In this document: in pieces, positions 25,501-37,837 of the stretch
How positions within the stretch are numbered: position 1 is the first letter of the stretch
Layout of the letters: every line of letters starts with the position of its first letter
Assembly: GCA_016165875.1 (NCBI GenBank)
Contig: JABBOT010000004.1
Coordinates: forward strand, 18,105,672-18,169,671
DNA from: Acanthopleura granulata
Taxonomy: Eukaryota > Mollusca > Polyplacophora > Chitonida > Chitonidae
Direction: 5' to 3'
Length of the DNA stretch: 64,000 nt
The notes under the pieces: generated by a model
Database searches by the model: none
What the model saw: only the letters and a program-made list of their open reading frames with translations
What the model was told of the DNA's origin: nothing
Position numbers and translations under genes: made by a program

Positions 25501-28500
25501 TTGAAACGTAAATATACATCTGTGTAGAAGGCCTACATGTATCCCAAAGGTCTTACATGTTAAAAAAATATTGGATTCCATTTACTGTTAACATATATAT
25601 AGTTGTTTACATATGTATTAAATAGCTAATCGTGTAACAGTATAAATAGCTTGAGGAACAGTATAAATAGCTTGAGGAAGTACAGCATGCCTCTAAATAG
25701 AATATGTCATAGATTATGCAATAATAGCAAATAATTTTCTGTTTTATTTATTTATTCATTTTTATGTTGAAAAGTGAGCCACCACTTGTTCTGTTTTTGT
25801 ATCTATGCATGCTTAGGCTTAACGCTTTTTCAACACTTTTTCAGTCATATGATGACGAGGAGTCCTTAGAATATATAGACACTGTGTGTTCTCATGGCAA
25901 GATGAGTCTGTGCTGCCTGTCTGTGATGCCACTGGAATATCATGCTGAAGACACCAGACATGACACCACAACCAGTCAGATTGTACTGACACTGGGCTGA
26001 CCAGTCCTCTTTCTATCTCTGTCCTGTCAGTGCTGAGAGGTTAGAGGTATGACCTGACCCTGGATTGATCTCCTGACCTTGAATCATATGTGGTCTTTTT
26101 TTTGTCCTTGTTTCCGATATCCCACTCACATTAAACCATTGACACAGAGTTTTTACTTCTACCCAAGTAATTTGTAACATCAAATTTAGAGTTTTCCTTG
26201 GTTTCAGAGCCACCCTGGTATTTGGTAAGGTAAATTACCTTAAACCCATGGACACGCGTCAGTACTTGTATTGCCTGACCCCTAAGGCTGAGCTGTACAA
26301 AGACAACAAAGTGCTGAAGGGGGTGACCAGTATTGGGAAGCTGGACATTGTATGGAGAACCAACCTGGGGGAGAGGGGACGACTGCAGACCAGTCAACTT
26401 CAGAGGGTGGTAGGCAGATACAGTCTACGTTTACTTTCATTTGTATGATATGTTTACTGGGTGTATTATACCCCATGGAAGTTTCTCTTCCCCTCATTAG
26501 ACCATATCTTGTGGGGTTCTGCAGTTTGTGATGTTGCCGTTTCTGGATGACAAATCCAGTGTAGCATGCTAAACTGTATGGCAATTTTTCTTTTCACTCA
26601 GCTTCCCCTGTACATGCACTTTCCTCTGGTCGATAAAACACACTGGAAATTGATATGCACCATGCAGTGATTCTACAGTGTATCAGTATATGTATACTGC
26701 TGAGCCCTTGATCTAATTAACATGGAGAACTACTTAGTTGTGGGTTAGTTTTTGTGAATTATGGTTAATCTGTTTCGTCTGATTCTGAGGGTTCTGTTGG
26801 TCTTAAAAAGATGTTTTGAGCCTTGTTTGTTGTTGGCTCTGTGGCCGAAGGGCTTATCACAAAATGATTCAGGAGCTGCTCATCAATGCTGTGGTCGTGA
26901 GTTCAAGTCCAACTCATACTTGCTTCCTCTCCAACTGTATGTGGGACGGGCTGCCTGTAGATGGTCTCGAGTTTCCCCAGTTTCCTCCACCATAATGCTT
27001 GCTGGTGCTGGCCGCCTTGGTATAAGTGGAATATTCTTGAGTGAACTTATAAAATAATAAATTCTGGTTTGTTTGAAAGGTGGAATGATATTCTACTGGG
27101 AAAATAAAGGTGTCAGGACCAAAAGAAACATTTATTTGCCATTAAATATGCAATATTGGGTGATTGTGGTAAGCAAGTAGAAAGCACTCTGATGAATTTG
27201 TAATTGAATTTGTTGTTTTAGGCACCTGGATATGGGGACATCAGATTGACCGTGGAGTCTATACCAGCATCTGTTCCTTTAGAAAATACTTTTAACATGG
27301 TCTGCAGGGTAACCAACTGCTGGTAAGTTGATATCATCGTTTAGAATCATGGTTAGAAGGAGCAAAGATTGCGACTTCTGGTTGCACATTTTTACATATG
27401 TGTATAAAATAGATGTACATGTACTGTGATATAAAATTGCAGAAAATGGAATTTATTTTGTATTTTTGCATGAGGCTGAAGTGTCTGAGATAAGGAAATT
27501 TATTTTGGTCATCATAGGAAAGACTTTCTTGTCTAAGAAAACAACTGGCCTTGACCAGTGAGGTCCAGTGCTTGAACTTGTGCTGGTTCACCTGTCACCT
27601 TAGGTCAGGTTAACAGTTGGTTTGAATGGGTGGTGGTTCTTTCCAGATCTGAAAGGTATCGTGGATGCATAAACCTGACCACCATTTTTTTAATGCAGCC
27701 TAAATTGATAAAAAAATAAAGATGTAAAGTATCCCATTTCAAAACTATCAAAGAAATATAAATAGTAGTCTTGGTTCTTGACAGTGTTTATACTCGGGAA
27801 CATCTGCACTGTTCAGTACTTTGCAGTGTTTTTGTATACATACGTGTACGTGCCTATATTTAGACATTAATTTATACAACTTTAAGTTAAGGCTGTAATG
27901 TAATGGAGTGCTACACACTACTTGAACGTTTTCCAATGTAATGGTGCTTTTCAGTGAGCGCACCATGGACCTTACCTTAGTTCTAGAGAACCGTATCCCA
28001 TCCGGCATCTTATGGTGTGGAATATCCGGCAGGCAGCTTGGCAAACTGCCATCAAGTGAGAGCATAGACTTGCCCCTTACCTTAATCACAACTGCACCAG
28101 GTCTACAGGTGAGTTCATGTACCAGTCACTAAATAATCCAGTGGCACAACCCACTGAAGACGTATAGTGGTTTCCCCTAAAAGCTGCTCTTTGCTAACCG
28201 TGGATATGGGTAGCAGTAGCATTGAGTGAGTTATCATTTCCACCTTTCATAAGAACAGTATTTATGGTATTCAGCCTTCACTGTGCAATATTCTGTTTAT
28301 TATTTATACTTCAAGAATATCATGATTTTGTGTATTTAAAGAAATTTTATGCAATATCTTCAGTTGCAGGCCTACGAAGACCTATCAGTAGCCTGACGTC
28401 ATATACATGATGCCTAGTATGACATCGTGTTTTGTTGAGTGATGTCAGAATATAGCAGTTGACTAGACTTGTATTAAGACATCATCCCCTTGAACTCAGA

Positions 28501-31130
28501 TTGGAAAGTTATACAAGTAAATTGTTTCATTTCAGTGTCATGGTGTCTGGGTATGTCATATTAAAATGTAGTAACAAAAATGATATCTAACTAGTGAAAA
28601 TATCCCTTTTATCAGTGAAGGAAATACTGGGATTTCACTGATGCATAAATTGTAAATTTGTTTATCTGAATAGTTGTTTTTAATGCCAATCTCAAACTTT
28701 TTTGAAACCTGTATTATGACAAAGTTGAGAAATGGTTAAGTATAAGTTAGTAATAGATTTTCAAGCTCTATCTTAGATCCTTTCCTTTTTTATATATGTT
28801 AATGATATCATTTTTTCTTCTGCCCTACTGAATTTTGTGCTCTTTGCTGATGATACAAGCTCTTCTTATTTGTCAGAAAATATTAGCAATATCATAAATA
28901 CTGTGACACAAAAGATCAAAACTGATTATCTGCAAATAAGTTATCATTATTTGATGTAAATGTCTTTTCTTTCGCAGACAGTAACTTTCGCAGACTTGCT
29001 ACGAAAACAAGTTTGCTGAATTTAAATTTCATGGGTATTTGAAGTGGGATACTATTTATAAATATAGTAAAGAAATAATGATGAACACAAAACTCACGGG
29101 CATCAACACAAATCAAACAAAAATTTTAAACCGCGTACAACATGCACTCTTAAAGACTGGCTTCACTGTGGTGCACACGTGGGTAAGGCCATTCGACTGA
29201 ATCCGTCTGAGGTCACTTTTTGCATTATGAGATTAAAAGCACATCATGCTTGTGTTACCTACTTACCGATCAGCATGTTGAGTTAAAGTGTCACAGTGTG
29301 AGACAAATTGGTCAACATATAAATATATTTGTTTGAGGCTAAAAAATTGATGATTATTTCCATGTACTTCTGTTTTACTCCCTGCAATACCTTTTAAGGA
29401 CTTGACGCTCTGTATAGGATTGTATATTCGCTGGTGGTATATTTCACGAAAAAATCATTACTGCAAAATTCTCGAAAGCAAATGTCCTGCGGATAAAAAG
29501 AATTTACAGTATATGATGGCGGCCAGCATTTTAGGAGTAGGAAACTGGGCAGAGCCCGGGGGAAACCTACAACCATCCAGGTTGTTGGCCTACCTTCCCA
29601 TGTATGGCCGGAGAGGAAGACAGCATGAGCTGAACCAACCAGCTAACCAACTGAGCCACGGAGGCCTTTCAATAAATAGTGGAAAAACAAAAGTGATAGT
29701 TGTAAAACCCTCTGGAAAAGCGCTTCCGTCCGATCTTTTCAAGAAAAACTTGAAACACTTGAAGTCGTATCCAGTGTCAGTTTTCTTGGAATTATTTTTA
29801 ACGATAACCTTTCTTGGGTGTCTCATATAAATCACATATGCAGCAAACTATCTATAAATACCGAGCTTATTCAACATATTAAAAATAGTGTTAATAAAAA
29901 GACTCTCTCAGTACTGTACTATTCCATAATGTTTCCCTATCTGTCATATGCCAGTTTATTATGGGGCAATACCTTTTCAGTGCACTTTCTGCTGTTATTT
30001 CTTTTCCAAAAACGAGCCTTAAGATCTATTTCTTTATCCAGCAGGCTAGAACATACTGGTACCTTATTCAAGCAACTGAAAATTTTGAATGTTTTGAAAC
30101 TAAATCAATTTGCTTGTATTGTCCTTGCACCCAAATTTATTCATCATCTGGAAGAACTCCCTGTTAGTTTGAGAAGCATTTTTATGCAACAATGAGATAT
30201 ACACAATTATACCACTAGATCTCTGAACTGCAATCTTCATAAACGAATTTATCGCTCCACATCATCACTCCACACATCAAAGTGTGTGGAACAAATTATG
30301 CTTTTACCTCAAGTCAATCAACTCTGCATCAATGTTTATATCTCGACTGACAGATCATCTACTTATTTACTAACACTCAGAATGCTGCGTTTCACCTGAC
30401 ATTGTATTTTTTTGCAAATGAATCTTATTCACCTTGTTTTGTTTGCTCCATACCTCACTGTCATTGTCTTTATACTGCGATAGCACAAGCTCCTCGGAAA
30501 TTTACTCCCACCAAAAGTTATCATAAGCCTATATGTATATGTTTCTGCAATACATATATAGTGAATAAAATGAACATGAACTTATGGTGCAAAATACTGA
30601 CCGTTTGGTTCAGTGAACTTTAGAAAATAAAAAGATTCTTTGTGGAAAAGTTAAAGAGTACATGTCAGTGGATGAATCCTGTAACCCTGATGTTTTTGTG
30701 GCTTCTTCGTCTGATAGTGTGGTTTATTTATTTTGGGTGATGCCATACAGAGTGATTGAACCTTCATGAATGTAGCCAACTGCTCGCAAGAGTATTTTCT
30801 CCACTTTTATTCAAATATGTTCTTTCATGCGTGAAAGCTATCTTAAATTTGGAGGTATAGGTAAATGCATTGATTTCAACCGTGACAGTAATGTATGTAT
30901 GTACTGTATGTCCCAGAAATATTATCTGAAGAGCACAATTCCAATATAAGGAGACAAAGTCATATAGGAAATACTTAAATAACACTCCAAAAGAGTTAAT
31001 ATTACTGTTTAATATTTGTTTCTTACAGACAATATCTGGATTGCGGCTGACTGACACCTTCCTGAAGAGAACATATGAACATGATGAAATAGCCCAGATA
31101 TTTGTGTATAATAATGAAGCCAATGTATGA
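13570..31130 (+). CDS. TRAPPC13: TRAPPC13, TRAPP complex subunit 13 (first exon missing)
   Basis: Subunit of the TRAPP tethering complex (TRAPPIII type) acting in ER-Golgi and autophagy-linked vesicle traffic; the family carries the DUF974 domain. Eleven exons join in frame: 13570-13738, 14853-14937, 15471-15598, 18973-19045, 19980-20024, 22652-22660, 25332-25462, 26208-26409, 27222-27322, 27955-28108 and 31029-31130 (TGA at the end). Together with one base from the unseen first exon they give 399 residues, close to the ~417 of the human protein once a ~15-residue first exon is added. Diagnostic segments are [113 protein letters not shown] and [20 protein letters not shown]. All splice sites are GT..AG, and 26410 rather than 26407 is the better donor because it preserves Gln-Arg-Val before APGYG. 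Introns are 0.1-3.7 kb and hold SINEs and an RT fragment. Confidence 0.93.
13904..14170 (+). mobile_element. Degenerate SINE in TRAPPC13 intron
   Basis: Plus-strand copy of the same SINE family in the intron after 13738. The head is worn (GTGCCAGCGCAGAACACTGATTCAGGAGCC), while the body and tail are clear: GGTTTCCTCCTGCCATAATG, GAGTGGAATATTCTTGAGTA, GGCATAAAACACCAATGAAA and an AAATAAATAAAATAAAT end. Confidence 0.7.
14586..14631. repeat. ATT microsatellite / T-rich tract
   Basis: About nine tandem TTA triplets followed by runs of T broken by single A, in the TRAPPC13 intron before the exon at 14853. Confidence 0.85.
22652..22660 (+). CDS. TRAPPC13: TRAPPC13 9-nt microexon
   Basis: The exon reads GATTATTTA (Asp-Tyr-Leu), preceded by CTTGTCTTTCAG and followed by GTAAGTGAC, both strong splice signals. 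It sits between exons ending in FYNAE and starting SDEVYLEAQ and is phase 0 on both sides, so it can be included or skipped without frame change. In vertebrate TRAPPC13 the same point carries a short variable insert of similar character (SDLSSV in my memory of the human protein), which supports it as a real position-conserved microexon. Confidence 0.7.
26835..27063 (+). mobile_element. SINE in TRAPPC13 intron
   Basis: Plus-strand copy between the exons at 26208 and 27222. Head GGCTCTGTGGCCGAAGGGCT, B-box-like GTGAGTTCAAGTCCAACTC, body CTTCCTCTCCAACTGTATGT and CACCATAATGCT, tail TATAAGTGGAATATTCTTGA followed by AAATAATAAAT. It ends about 160 bp before the next exon. Confidence 0.8.
28765..30370 (+). 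pseudogene. Broken non-LTR retrotransposon (RT and C-terminus)
   Basis: Remains of a LINE-type reverse transcriptase in the last TRAPPC13 intron. At 28770-28920 a frameshifted [14 protein letters not shown] is followed by the catalytic palm motif FADDT at 28843-28857. After an interruption of about 730 bp the frame resumes at about 29668 with [13 protein letters not shown], then [18 protein letters not shown] (one frameshift near 29770), the [20 protein letters not shown] region, QKRALRSI, and near 30200 an HNYTTRS motif past a stop. This order (palm, KT motif, FLG..W..HI, PYLSYG.L.WG, QKRA.R, HNY.TR) is that of CR1/Jockey/L2-like elements. Frameshifts, stops and the insert show it is dead. 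Confidence 0.8.
29510..29667 (-). mobile_element. SINE nested in the dead LINE
   Basis: Minus-strand SINE with a 5' head ending AGGCCTCCGTGGCTCAGTTG and body through TATGGCCGGAGAGGAAGACA-type words. The 3' tail is lost or scrambled beyond 29510. It abuts the point at 29668 where the LINE frame resumes, so it is part of the material that split the RT. Confidence 0.8.
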
Positions 31131-34100
31131 TAATTGTGATTTACATGTAGTATTATTGTGTGATCAAAGCTGTGTTATAAAGCTGTTTTACCTCTTAAGA
31201 TCATCTTGGTTACTGTGACTGCTCAAGTTATATTGTTTATGTTTCCATTATCAGTTTAGCCAAGGTTTCCGTTGTTAATGTAGCCAAGATGCTTATAGGA
31301 CTAATTCCTTCTTTGAGCAACAAGGTCAGGTAAATATCACAGTAATATTTCCTGTTTAGAGTCATAGATGTCTGTTAAAGCATGAATAACATTTGTCACT
31401 TGCATGAAAAAACCTGCTTGAAATGGTTCTAGAGGTCTGAAGAAGCATAAGTTGGCATACAACATTGATCTGGGCTTAATTCTCTTCTAGTCATTGATAT
31501 TGAACAACAGGCACTGTTTTTCTTTCCTTTCCTTTCTTTCTCAACAAAATTAAAATTTGACTATCTGCATTGTTCTTGATCAGTAGCAGGACTCTCAGGC
31601 ATTAATTACAAAGAGGTATTGCCAGTTGCTAATTCAGTGATATTCTGTGAATATTATTTCTCACAAAACTAATCTATTTCTTTTTAAGAAATTTGGCAGG
31701 ACCAAGTTGTCCTTATTGACCAGAAATTCATCCATGAATAAGTTACTCAGTTTGCCTGATTGTAAGAGGTCTCTTAATCCTTAAGATGTTTACTGGTAGG
31801 TATGGCAAGTAGAATGATACCCTACTGGAAAATCATGAATTTTAGCTCCAAGGAGGTTTTGAGAATTTTGTTTTCCTCTAAAAACACACTTTTTAAGGGG
31901 AGGTTTGAGTTCATTGTCCTTATTTTTCATGCATGATTTTTATTTTTTGCTCATTGAAAAAAATGTACACATACTTCTATACCAACAGAAATGCTTGTAT
32001 GACTGAAAAGTTCAAAGAAAAAATGTGCAATATCTTTAGTCTACATGTATACTTTCCGTGTACTGGACATGTACTTCGCACTGAAAATACAGTGACAAAA
32101 TACACACTTCACTTTTGTAATGTATATATCTTTGTTCAGAAATGTTACCAAAAGCCCTGTGCCCACTTTTATGTATATGACAGTTTTTCATAACATTTTT
32201 GTAGATAATGTCTCATAAATGGAAGAAATCTAAACACAGTGTTTTGTGAAAATGTGGTCACAGTTTTACAACTGTCCTTGTGTTTGGCAATAATAATGCT
32301 TGATGACATTTAGATGTGCCTGTACATTGATATATGTATATTTAATGTTTCCAAATGTATCCTGTGGGATCCTAGGATAGTGTCAGGTTCCGAATGCATT
32401 GAATGCACATGGCAGATTGATTGCAACTCCAAGTAGACTAGGAGGACATTGTCATGTTTGCAGACAGAACAAGTTCTATACATTTAAGCCTATAGCTCTG
32501 GCCTTCGTTAGTAACTTGCCAAAGACTGGAGATTTTTCCAAGACGTGCAGGTTTCCGTCACCCATAAAACTGACCACCAGCAAACTGGTGGAAAATTTGT
32601 GAGTATGGCGCTAAGCAACAATCAGAGAAGTAAATAAGCCTAGACCCTTTCAAATCTGATTGGGACCTAGTATATCAATAACAGCCTTCTTTACCAGTAT
32701 ATTGATCACCTAAATTATATCAGTGTTCTATCCATATATGAAAATATCAAGATTGTTAAATTACATATTTCATTTGTGTATGTATGTCTTAAAATCATAC
32801 TTTTCTTTTATTACATGTATATATGGATTGTTGCAGTCAATAAATGATTGTAAACACAGGAACACGGAGTTACAAAATGTATAAGATGTTCATCATTTCT
32901 CTTGTTAAGTCATTTCATCATATTGACTCATGACTATATGTAACTTATTCCAAAATACATAGGCAAGGTACACTTGTATAGCGTCATGCTCAAAATGTTT
33001 TTTTTCTTTGAATGTACAGTTATGTGGTGTGAGCTTCTAACTTTATATCCTGTATGTTCAGAAATTAGTATCTGAGGGGGCCTATTCTACAAAGCATCTT
33101 ACAAGGCACATTTGGCCAATTTTACAAAGCATGTGGCCAGTTTTGCAAAGAATGTAAGGCCAGTTTTTACAAATCACATGTGGCTCTTTTCACAAAAAGC
33201 ATATGTTGCATTACACACAAACAATTACCATGAACATGATGCTTAGAACATGAAGTTCTACATTATACTACTGTTCCGGGCTAGAATGGCAGAACATTAT
33301 GCTATACTTACATGTACATGAACAGAAAGCACTTTGTAAGGCGGACCCCTGCCCTGAACTGGTTGCTGAGGTACTGGCAGCTCAGCATCATTTTGAAACA
33401 ACATGGATGTATATGACTGCCTTAATGTATGATGAAATCAGTTTAAAGTGAGTACATGTACATGATATTTCCGAACATGCTGTGAAGGGAGAATACGTTC
33501 AACTGGTTAATAAATTTGCATTGAGTACAGGACATTGATATGTTGCTGAATTGTTTACTTTTGTCATCTGTTAATTAATTTGCCAGGTGCCTGACAGTGA
33601 CTGTTAATGAATGATTATGGCGTAATGCCACATCAGCAATGTTTGAGCCATATCATGGTGAGAAAGCTACAGTGGAAACAGTTCAAGATTTCTGGTTCAG
33701 AAAGCTGCTCCATATTGTCAGGTACCTGGCAAACTTGCTGAAATTCAGTCATGCAGCATAGTTTGCAAAATGATGATGATTCCACCGAAGATAGAACACT
33801 AAACGTCTCTATACATGATACTATGCTGCTAACAGCTTTTACATAAACATGTATATTGGTGATATTTACCCTACCGTACGTCTAGTCTAAGCAACTTTTT
33901 TTGAAACTTTTCTTAGATGCCCATGTTACAGTATAGTATGATTTTATGTAATCAGAAACAGTTGCCTAACATTTTGGACAGGTCACGTGGTACAGTAGGG
34001 CTTATCTTGGCAATAAAAGAGTTAAATCCCGAAACTCACCTATTGCTTAAATCTGTTTTTTTCTTGGGGTTACTCAGTGACTTCTTGAGGGATTGAAAGA

Positions 34101-35433
34101 TGGAGTCAAACTTGCATCTGTGACTGTCTTAAAAGCAGCGAGTTTTCTCTTAGTCTTAGATTAATCTCCCAACATCTACAGTTTTTTTCAGCCAAGGCCA
34201 GGCCTATTCTCCTGCCCGTATGATTCTTCTGGGTATATGCAGATTCTGAAAATTTCAAGTCATATTGTATTCAGGGAAACACTGACATAGACAGGGAAAG
34301 GAAATCCTCCCTTAACAAACCCAAATCAAAGGTTAAAATTCCCTATAGAGATTTGAAACTGTTGTCGTCTTTGGTAGATTTAATGGGACTTTCAAGTAAA
34401 GTTCAAGTTATTAACTCAACCTACCATACCTTTCCTCTACCATAAAACTGTGACGTTGTTGTTTTGAATTATTTTATTTGACATTATTGCTAATGCAAGT
34501 GATATTTTAGACAGGAGTTGCTTTCAAGTGTGTGATTTTGAATTTTAATGCAATTTTTAATTAATTCAGAAATAAATGAATAGAAGTGTTCTCATATCAT
34601 TCATTTTTCTTGTCCTAATGGAATATTAAAATTCTACATTTGTAAATAATTTAAACACTTCAAAGTGTGTATTATGCTTATTAATCATTCTGAAATTGTA
34701 AGACCAACAGTAAATTGGTGACAGTGGCGGCCACCATGTAATCTCTGTTCCACTACCAGTAATTTTTAGACACATTTCTGAGACAGATGAAACCAAAATA
34801 AATCTTTTTGCTATTTGTGGTGGGTCATTTCATATTTTGACTAATGTTTAAGGAAGGTTGAATCCAGAAAAGTTGAATCTTAAAGCAAGTACCAGCAATA
34901 TTGCGATATAGGTGAAATAATGTTGAAAATCCTGTAAAACCTGTGCTCCTCCGTCCTGCTTGTTTGTGAGGCCTAGGTGACATGAAGCAGAGGACAACAA
35001 CAGTAGAAACATCCAGGCTGTATTACATCTGTTGAAGACCACTTGTCTTCCACAGTCATATTTTGTGTGTATCTATGTCACATCTGAGAAAGTGCTTCAA
35101 TAACTTCCTAAAGGTGTGTTTTTTTCATCTACTATAAAACTGATTACAGACATCAACAAGGAAAATACAATTATCATGAGTTTTGACTCCCATAAACCAT
35201 TGTCCATCCATCTGAAGGCCAGCTTGTGCTTCTGGAACATCTGTTATATTGCAGGAATGAAACAATTTCAAATCGGTTGATTTTAACCCTTTTATTAACT
35301 ATATATCTGAAGTTTCTTTAGTTCTCAACAGTTAACTGATACTCTAATGTTAGACATTGAACTGTACAAACACATTGGCACTTTTTTTCTGGCTTGAGAA
35401 AACAGCAATGTCTTTCACACTGTACCAAAAAGT
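31131..35433. other. TRAPPC13 3' UTR and convergent intergenic region
   Basis: No coding exon recognised. The TRAPPC13 transcript must end here; candidate AATAAA signals on the plus strand are at 32839-32844, about 33511 and about 34572. A degenerate ~30-bp repeat built on TTTACAAAGCATGTGGCCAG occupies about 33090-33190. Confidence 0.45.
32839..32844 (+). other. Candidate polyadenylation signal for TRAPPC13
   Basis: First plus-strand AATAAA after the TRAPPC13 stop, 1.7 kb downstream, followed by a TG-containing stretch. An ATTAAA near 31548 is an alternative. Confidence 0.3.
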
Positions 35434-35439
35434 TTTATT
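35434..35439 (-). other. Candidate polyadenylation signal for SGT
   Basis: TTTATT on the plus strand (AATAAA on the minus) is the only canonical signal between here and the SGT stop at 37838, implying a ~2.4-kb 3' UTR. It leaves a few kilobases or less between the 3' ends of SGT and TRAPPC13. Confidence 0.4.
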
Positions 35440-37837
35440 GATCAATATGCGATTACATATACATGTTTAATATTAATACTACATGCCGCACATGAATCCC
35501 TGGACAGATACATGTATCCTGTAGCTTTTCGATCACAAATGGTAAACGACCATCATATGTACATGAACACATGCACAAAACTGTAACAAAACAGATGCAA
35601 TGAGCCTTGTGCATACATGTGCTTCTCTACCTAACACTGTGGCAGGATAAAATGGATTTCGGCATTTTTAGGCTGTTTGCCAATAGCACTGGCATGTACA
35701 TGTACTGTTTGATCACTCTTTACATGTATCTCCCCTTTAAGAAGGATTTAACACTTTGAACTCTAACTTTTTTCAAATCCATGAACTGTTTACTTGTACA
35801 TAACTTATATCCTTGTGCTGTAAGGCAAAAGAACCAGTCTAGTGAAGATTAAATACCCTTTGCAGAACCGAGGTCTGTTCAGATAACATTTCATAAAACA
35901 TGAGTATTCATCCCTTTAGTTATACACCATTGTCTTATAAAAATTACGTTAGATATTTACGTATAAAACTGGACGGTTCTTGCAAAGTCACAAATCTTTT
36001 ACCAAGACTTCTAATCTTTGACCTTTACACTGCTATCTTCTGAAACTATTGTGCCAGTTACGTTTGTTGACCAGAGATGGCCATTATTTCAAAGGCAAAT
36101 TGATCTATTTAAGTACTGTTACATGTAGGCTTAATATATGTGCTCAACATGAAATGTCAAAATCTGGTAACAAACACAACTTTGTATATGTTAGTCCAAT
36201 TTCTGATAACTTTTTTTGTACATGACATTGACTAGATTACAAGAGGAGATGATTTATGAGCAAACATACAAAAAAAAAAAAAATGAAAGGTTTTGCAAGA
36301 TATACTGTAATCCCTTCATATACTCTCGTAAGGTGTCGTGTGTCACAGATGTCGAGCACTACTTACGTGTAACAGCATGAGGGATGTAACACGTGCTATA
36401 TAGCTGGTTTGCAAGTAACAATACAAGCTGACTGCTTTTTTGTTACTTGAATCTTGACAATGTTTATGTCATTGCATTTTTACCATGGAAACTCATAAAT
36501 ATCCAATTCACTCATAAAGCAAGCCACCAAATATATTATTGCAAACAAACCTTAGATCAATGATTTTTTTTCTAAGCTCTAATCTCATCACGTCATACAT
36601 GTTGTTAGGAGATCGTTTTCATCAGCACTCGGAGTTTGATAAATAGGCCATATATATCTCAAATACTAAACTAAATGTAACTAAAGACACAACTGAAAAA
36701 AAAAATTAATAAAAATCGTTTCTGTGTTATTCTGCAAACAATATTTGTTATCATCTTTCGAAAATGGCTCACAAAATACAGGGGGACCTGTAAGTACCTG
36801 AACATATATGGATGACATCTTCAAATTTTCTCCATGTATGGCACCAACCAACCTGCTTTCAAGTATAAAGTGCAATTTTCTAACATGAAAATGTCTGGAT
36901 TTCAAGACACATCTTAAACTGCTTCTGATATATATTGCATGATTTTAATTCATCTTTGAGAGTGTCTGGGTGTACCAGTGTTAATCTCTCAGTTCCAATA
37001 TTAAATGACAAGTCCATTTCTTACAGACAAATATCATGTTTGAAAGTTCACTTACTCTTTGAACACTCTTTATGGGTATCGTGTTTTTATGTTTTGTCAC
37101 TACACATGGACAGGTTGTCTTGACAAGTTCCCAAGAGTTTACAACAGTAACAAAACAAACAACAATTTACCTTTCCGTGATACACACACATGCAGGTGAA
37201 TGTACTTTTCTGCTCAAATCAACTACATGTCCTGACATTACTGATGTTGGATTAATGCAAAATATTCTTGCCTTTGTCTCACAATATCACAGAACACAGG
37301 TTACTAAATCCATATGGCCTGCTTGGTCTTGAAACCAATACTTAAGTTAATAAGTTAATACGCTGACAAGAAAATAATTACAGGGAACCAATCAGATATT
37401 GGTGTACATGGTAATGTCAAGTGATATATAACCAATGTAGCACACAAGATGAAATTTCACAAATGGTACAGAAACTTTGACATCTAGTAACATTGCTGCA
37501 TTTAGTATAACACTCAATTACAGAACAACAAAATGAATCTGATCTGTGCAGGCAGCAACATATTGTAGGCAGGGAATGCATAAAACAAGTGTCACAAAGC
37601 ATGTCGATCTGAGGTGAGGTGACAGAATGACACAGTGATTTTGATCAGCTATGCTTGTCGTATGGAAAATGATGTCGTTGTTTGACAGTCAAAGAGAGAA
37701 CAGGCTCAACAGGGCATGACAGGAAGACCTAGCGAGTTCTTACAAACTTATAAATAATGCAGTTCACAGTTCACCTTTCCCTTCTTTCAGTTGGCCAGTA
37801 CAACTCTGTGAATCGTGAATTCTTTTAGCAGGATATG

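Noticed and set aside
25845..26000. Possible extra TRAPPC13 exon after CACTTTTTCAG, reading [14 protein letters not shown]
   Set aside because: The preceding exon ends at phase 2, and joining here meets a stop after eight codons. Joining 25462 to 26208 instead gives the conserved [17 protein letters not shown] sequence.
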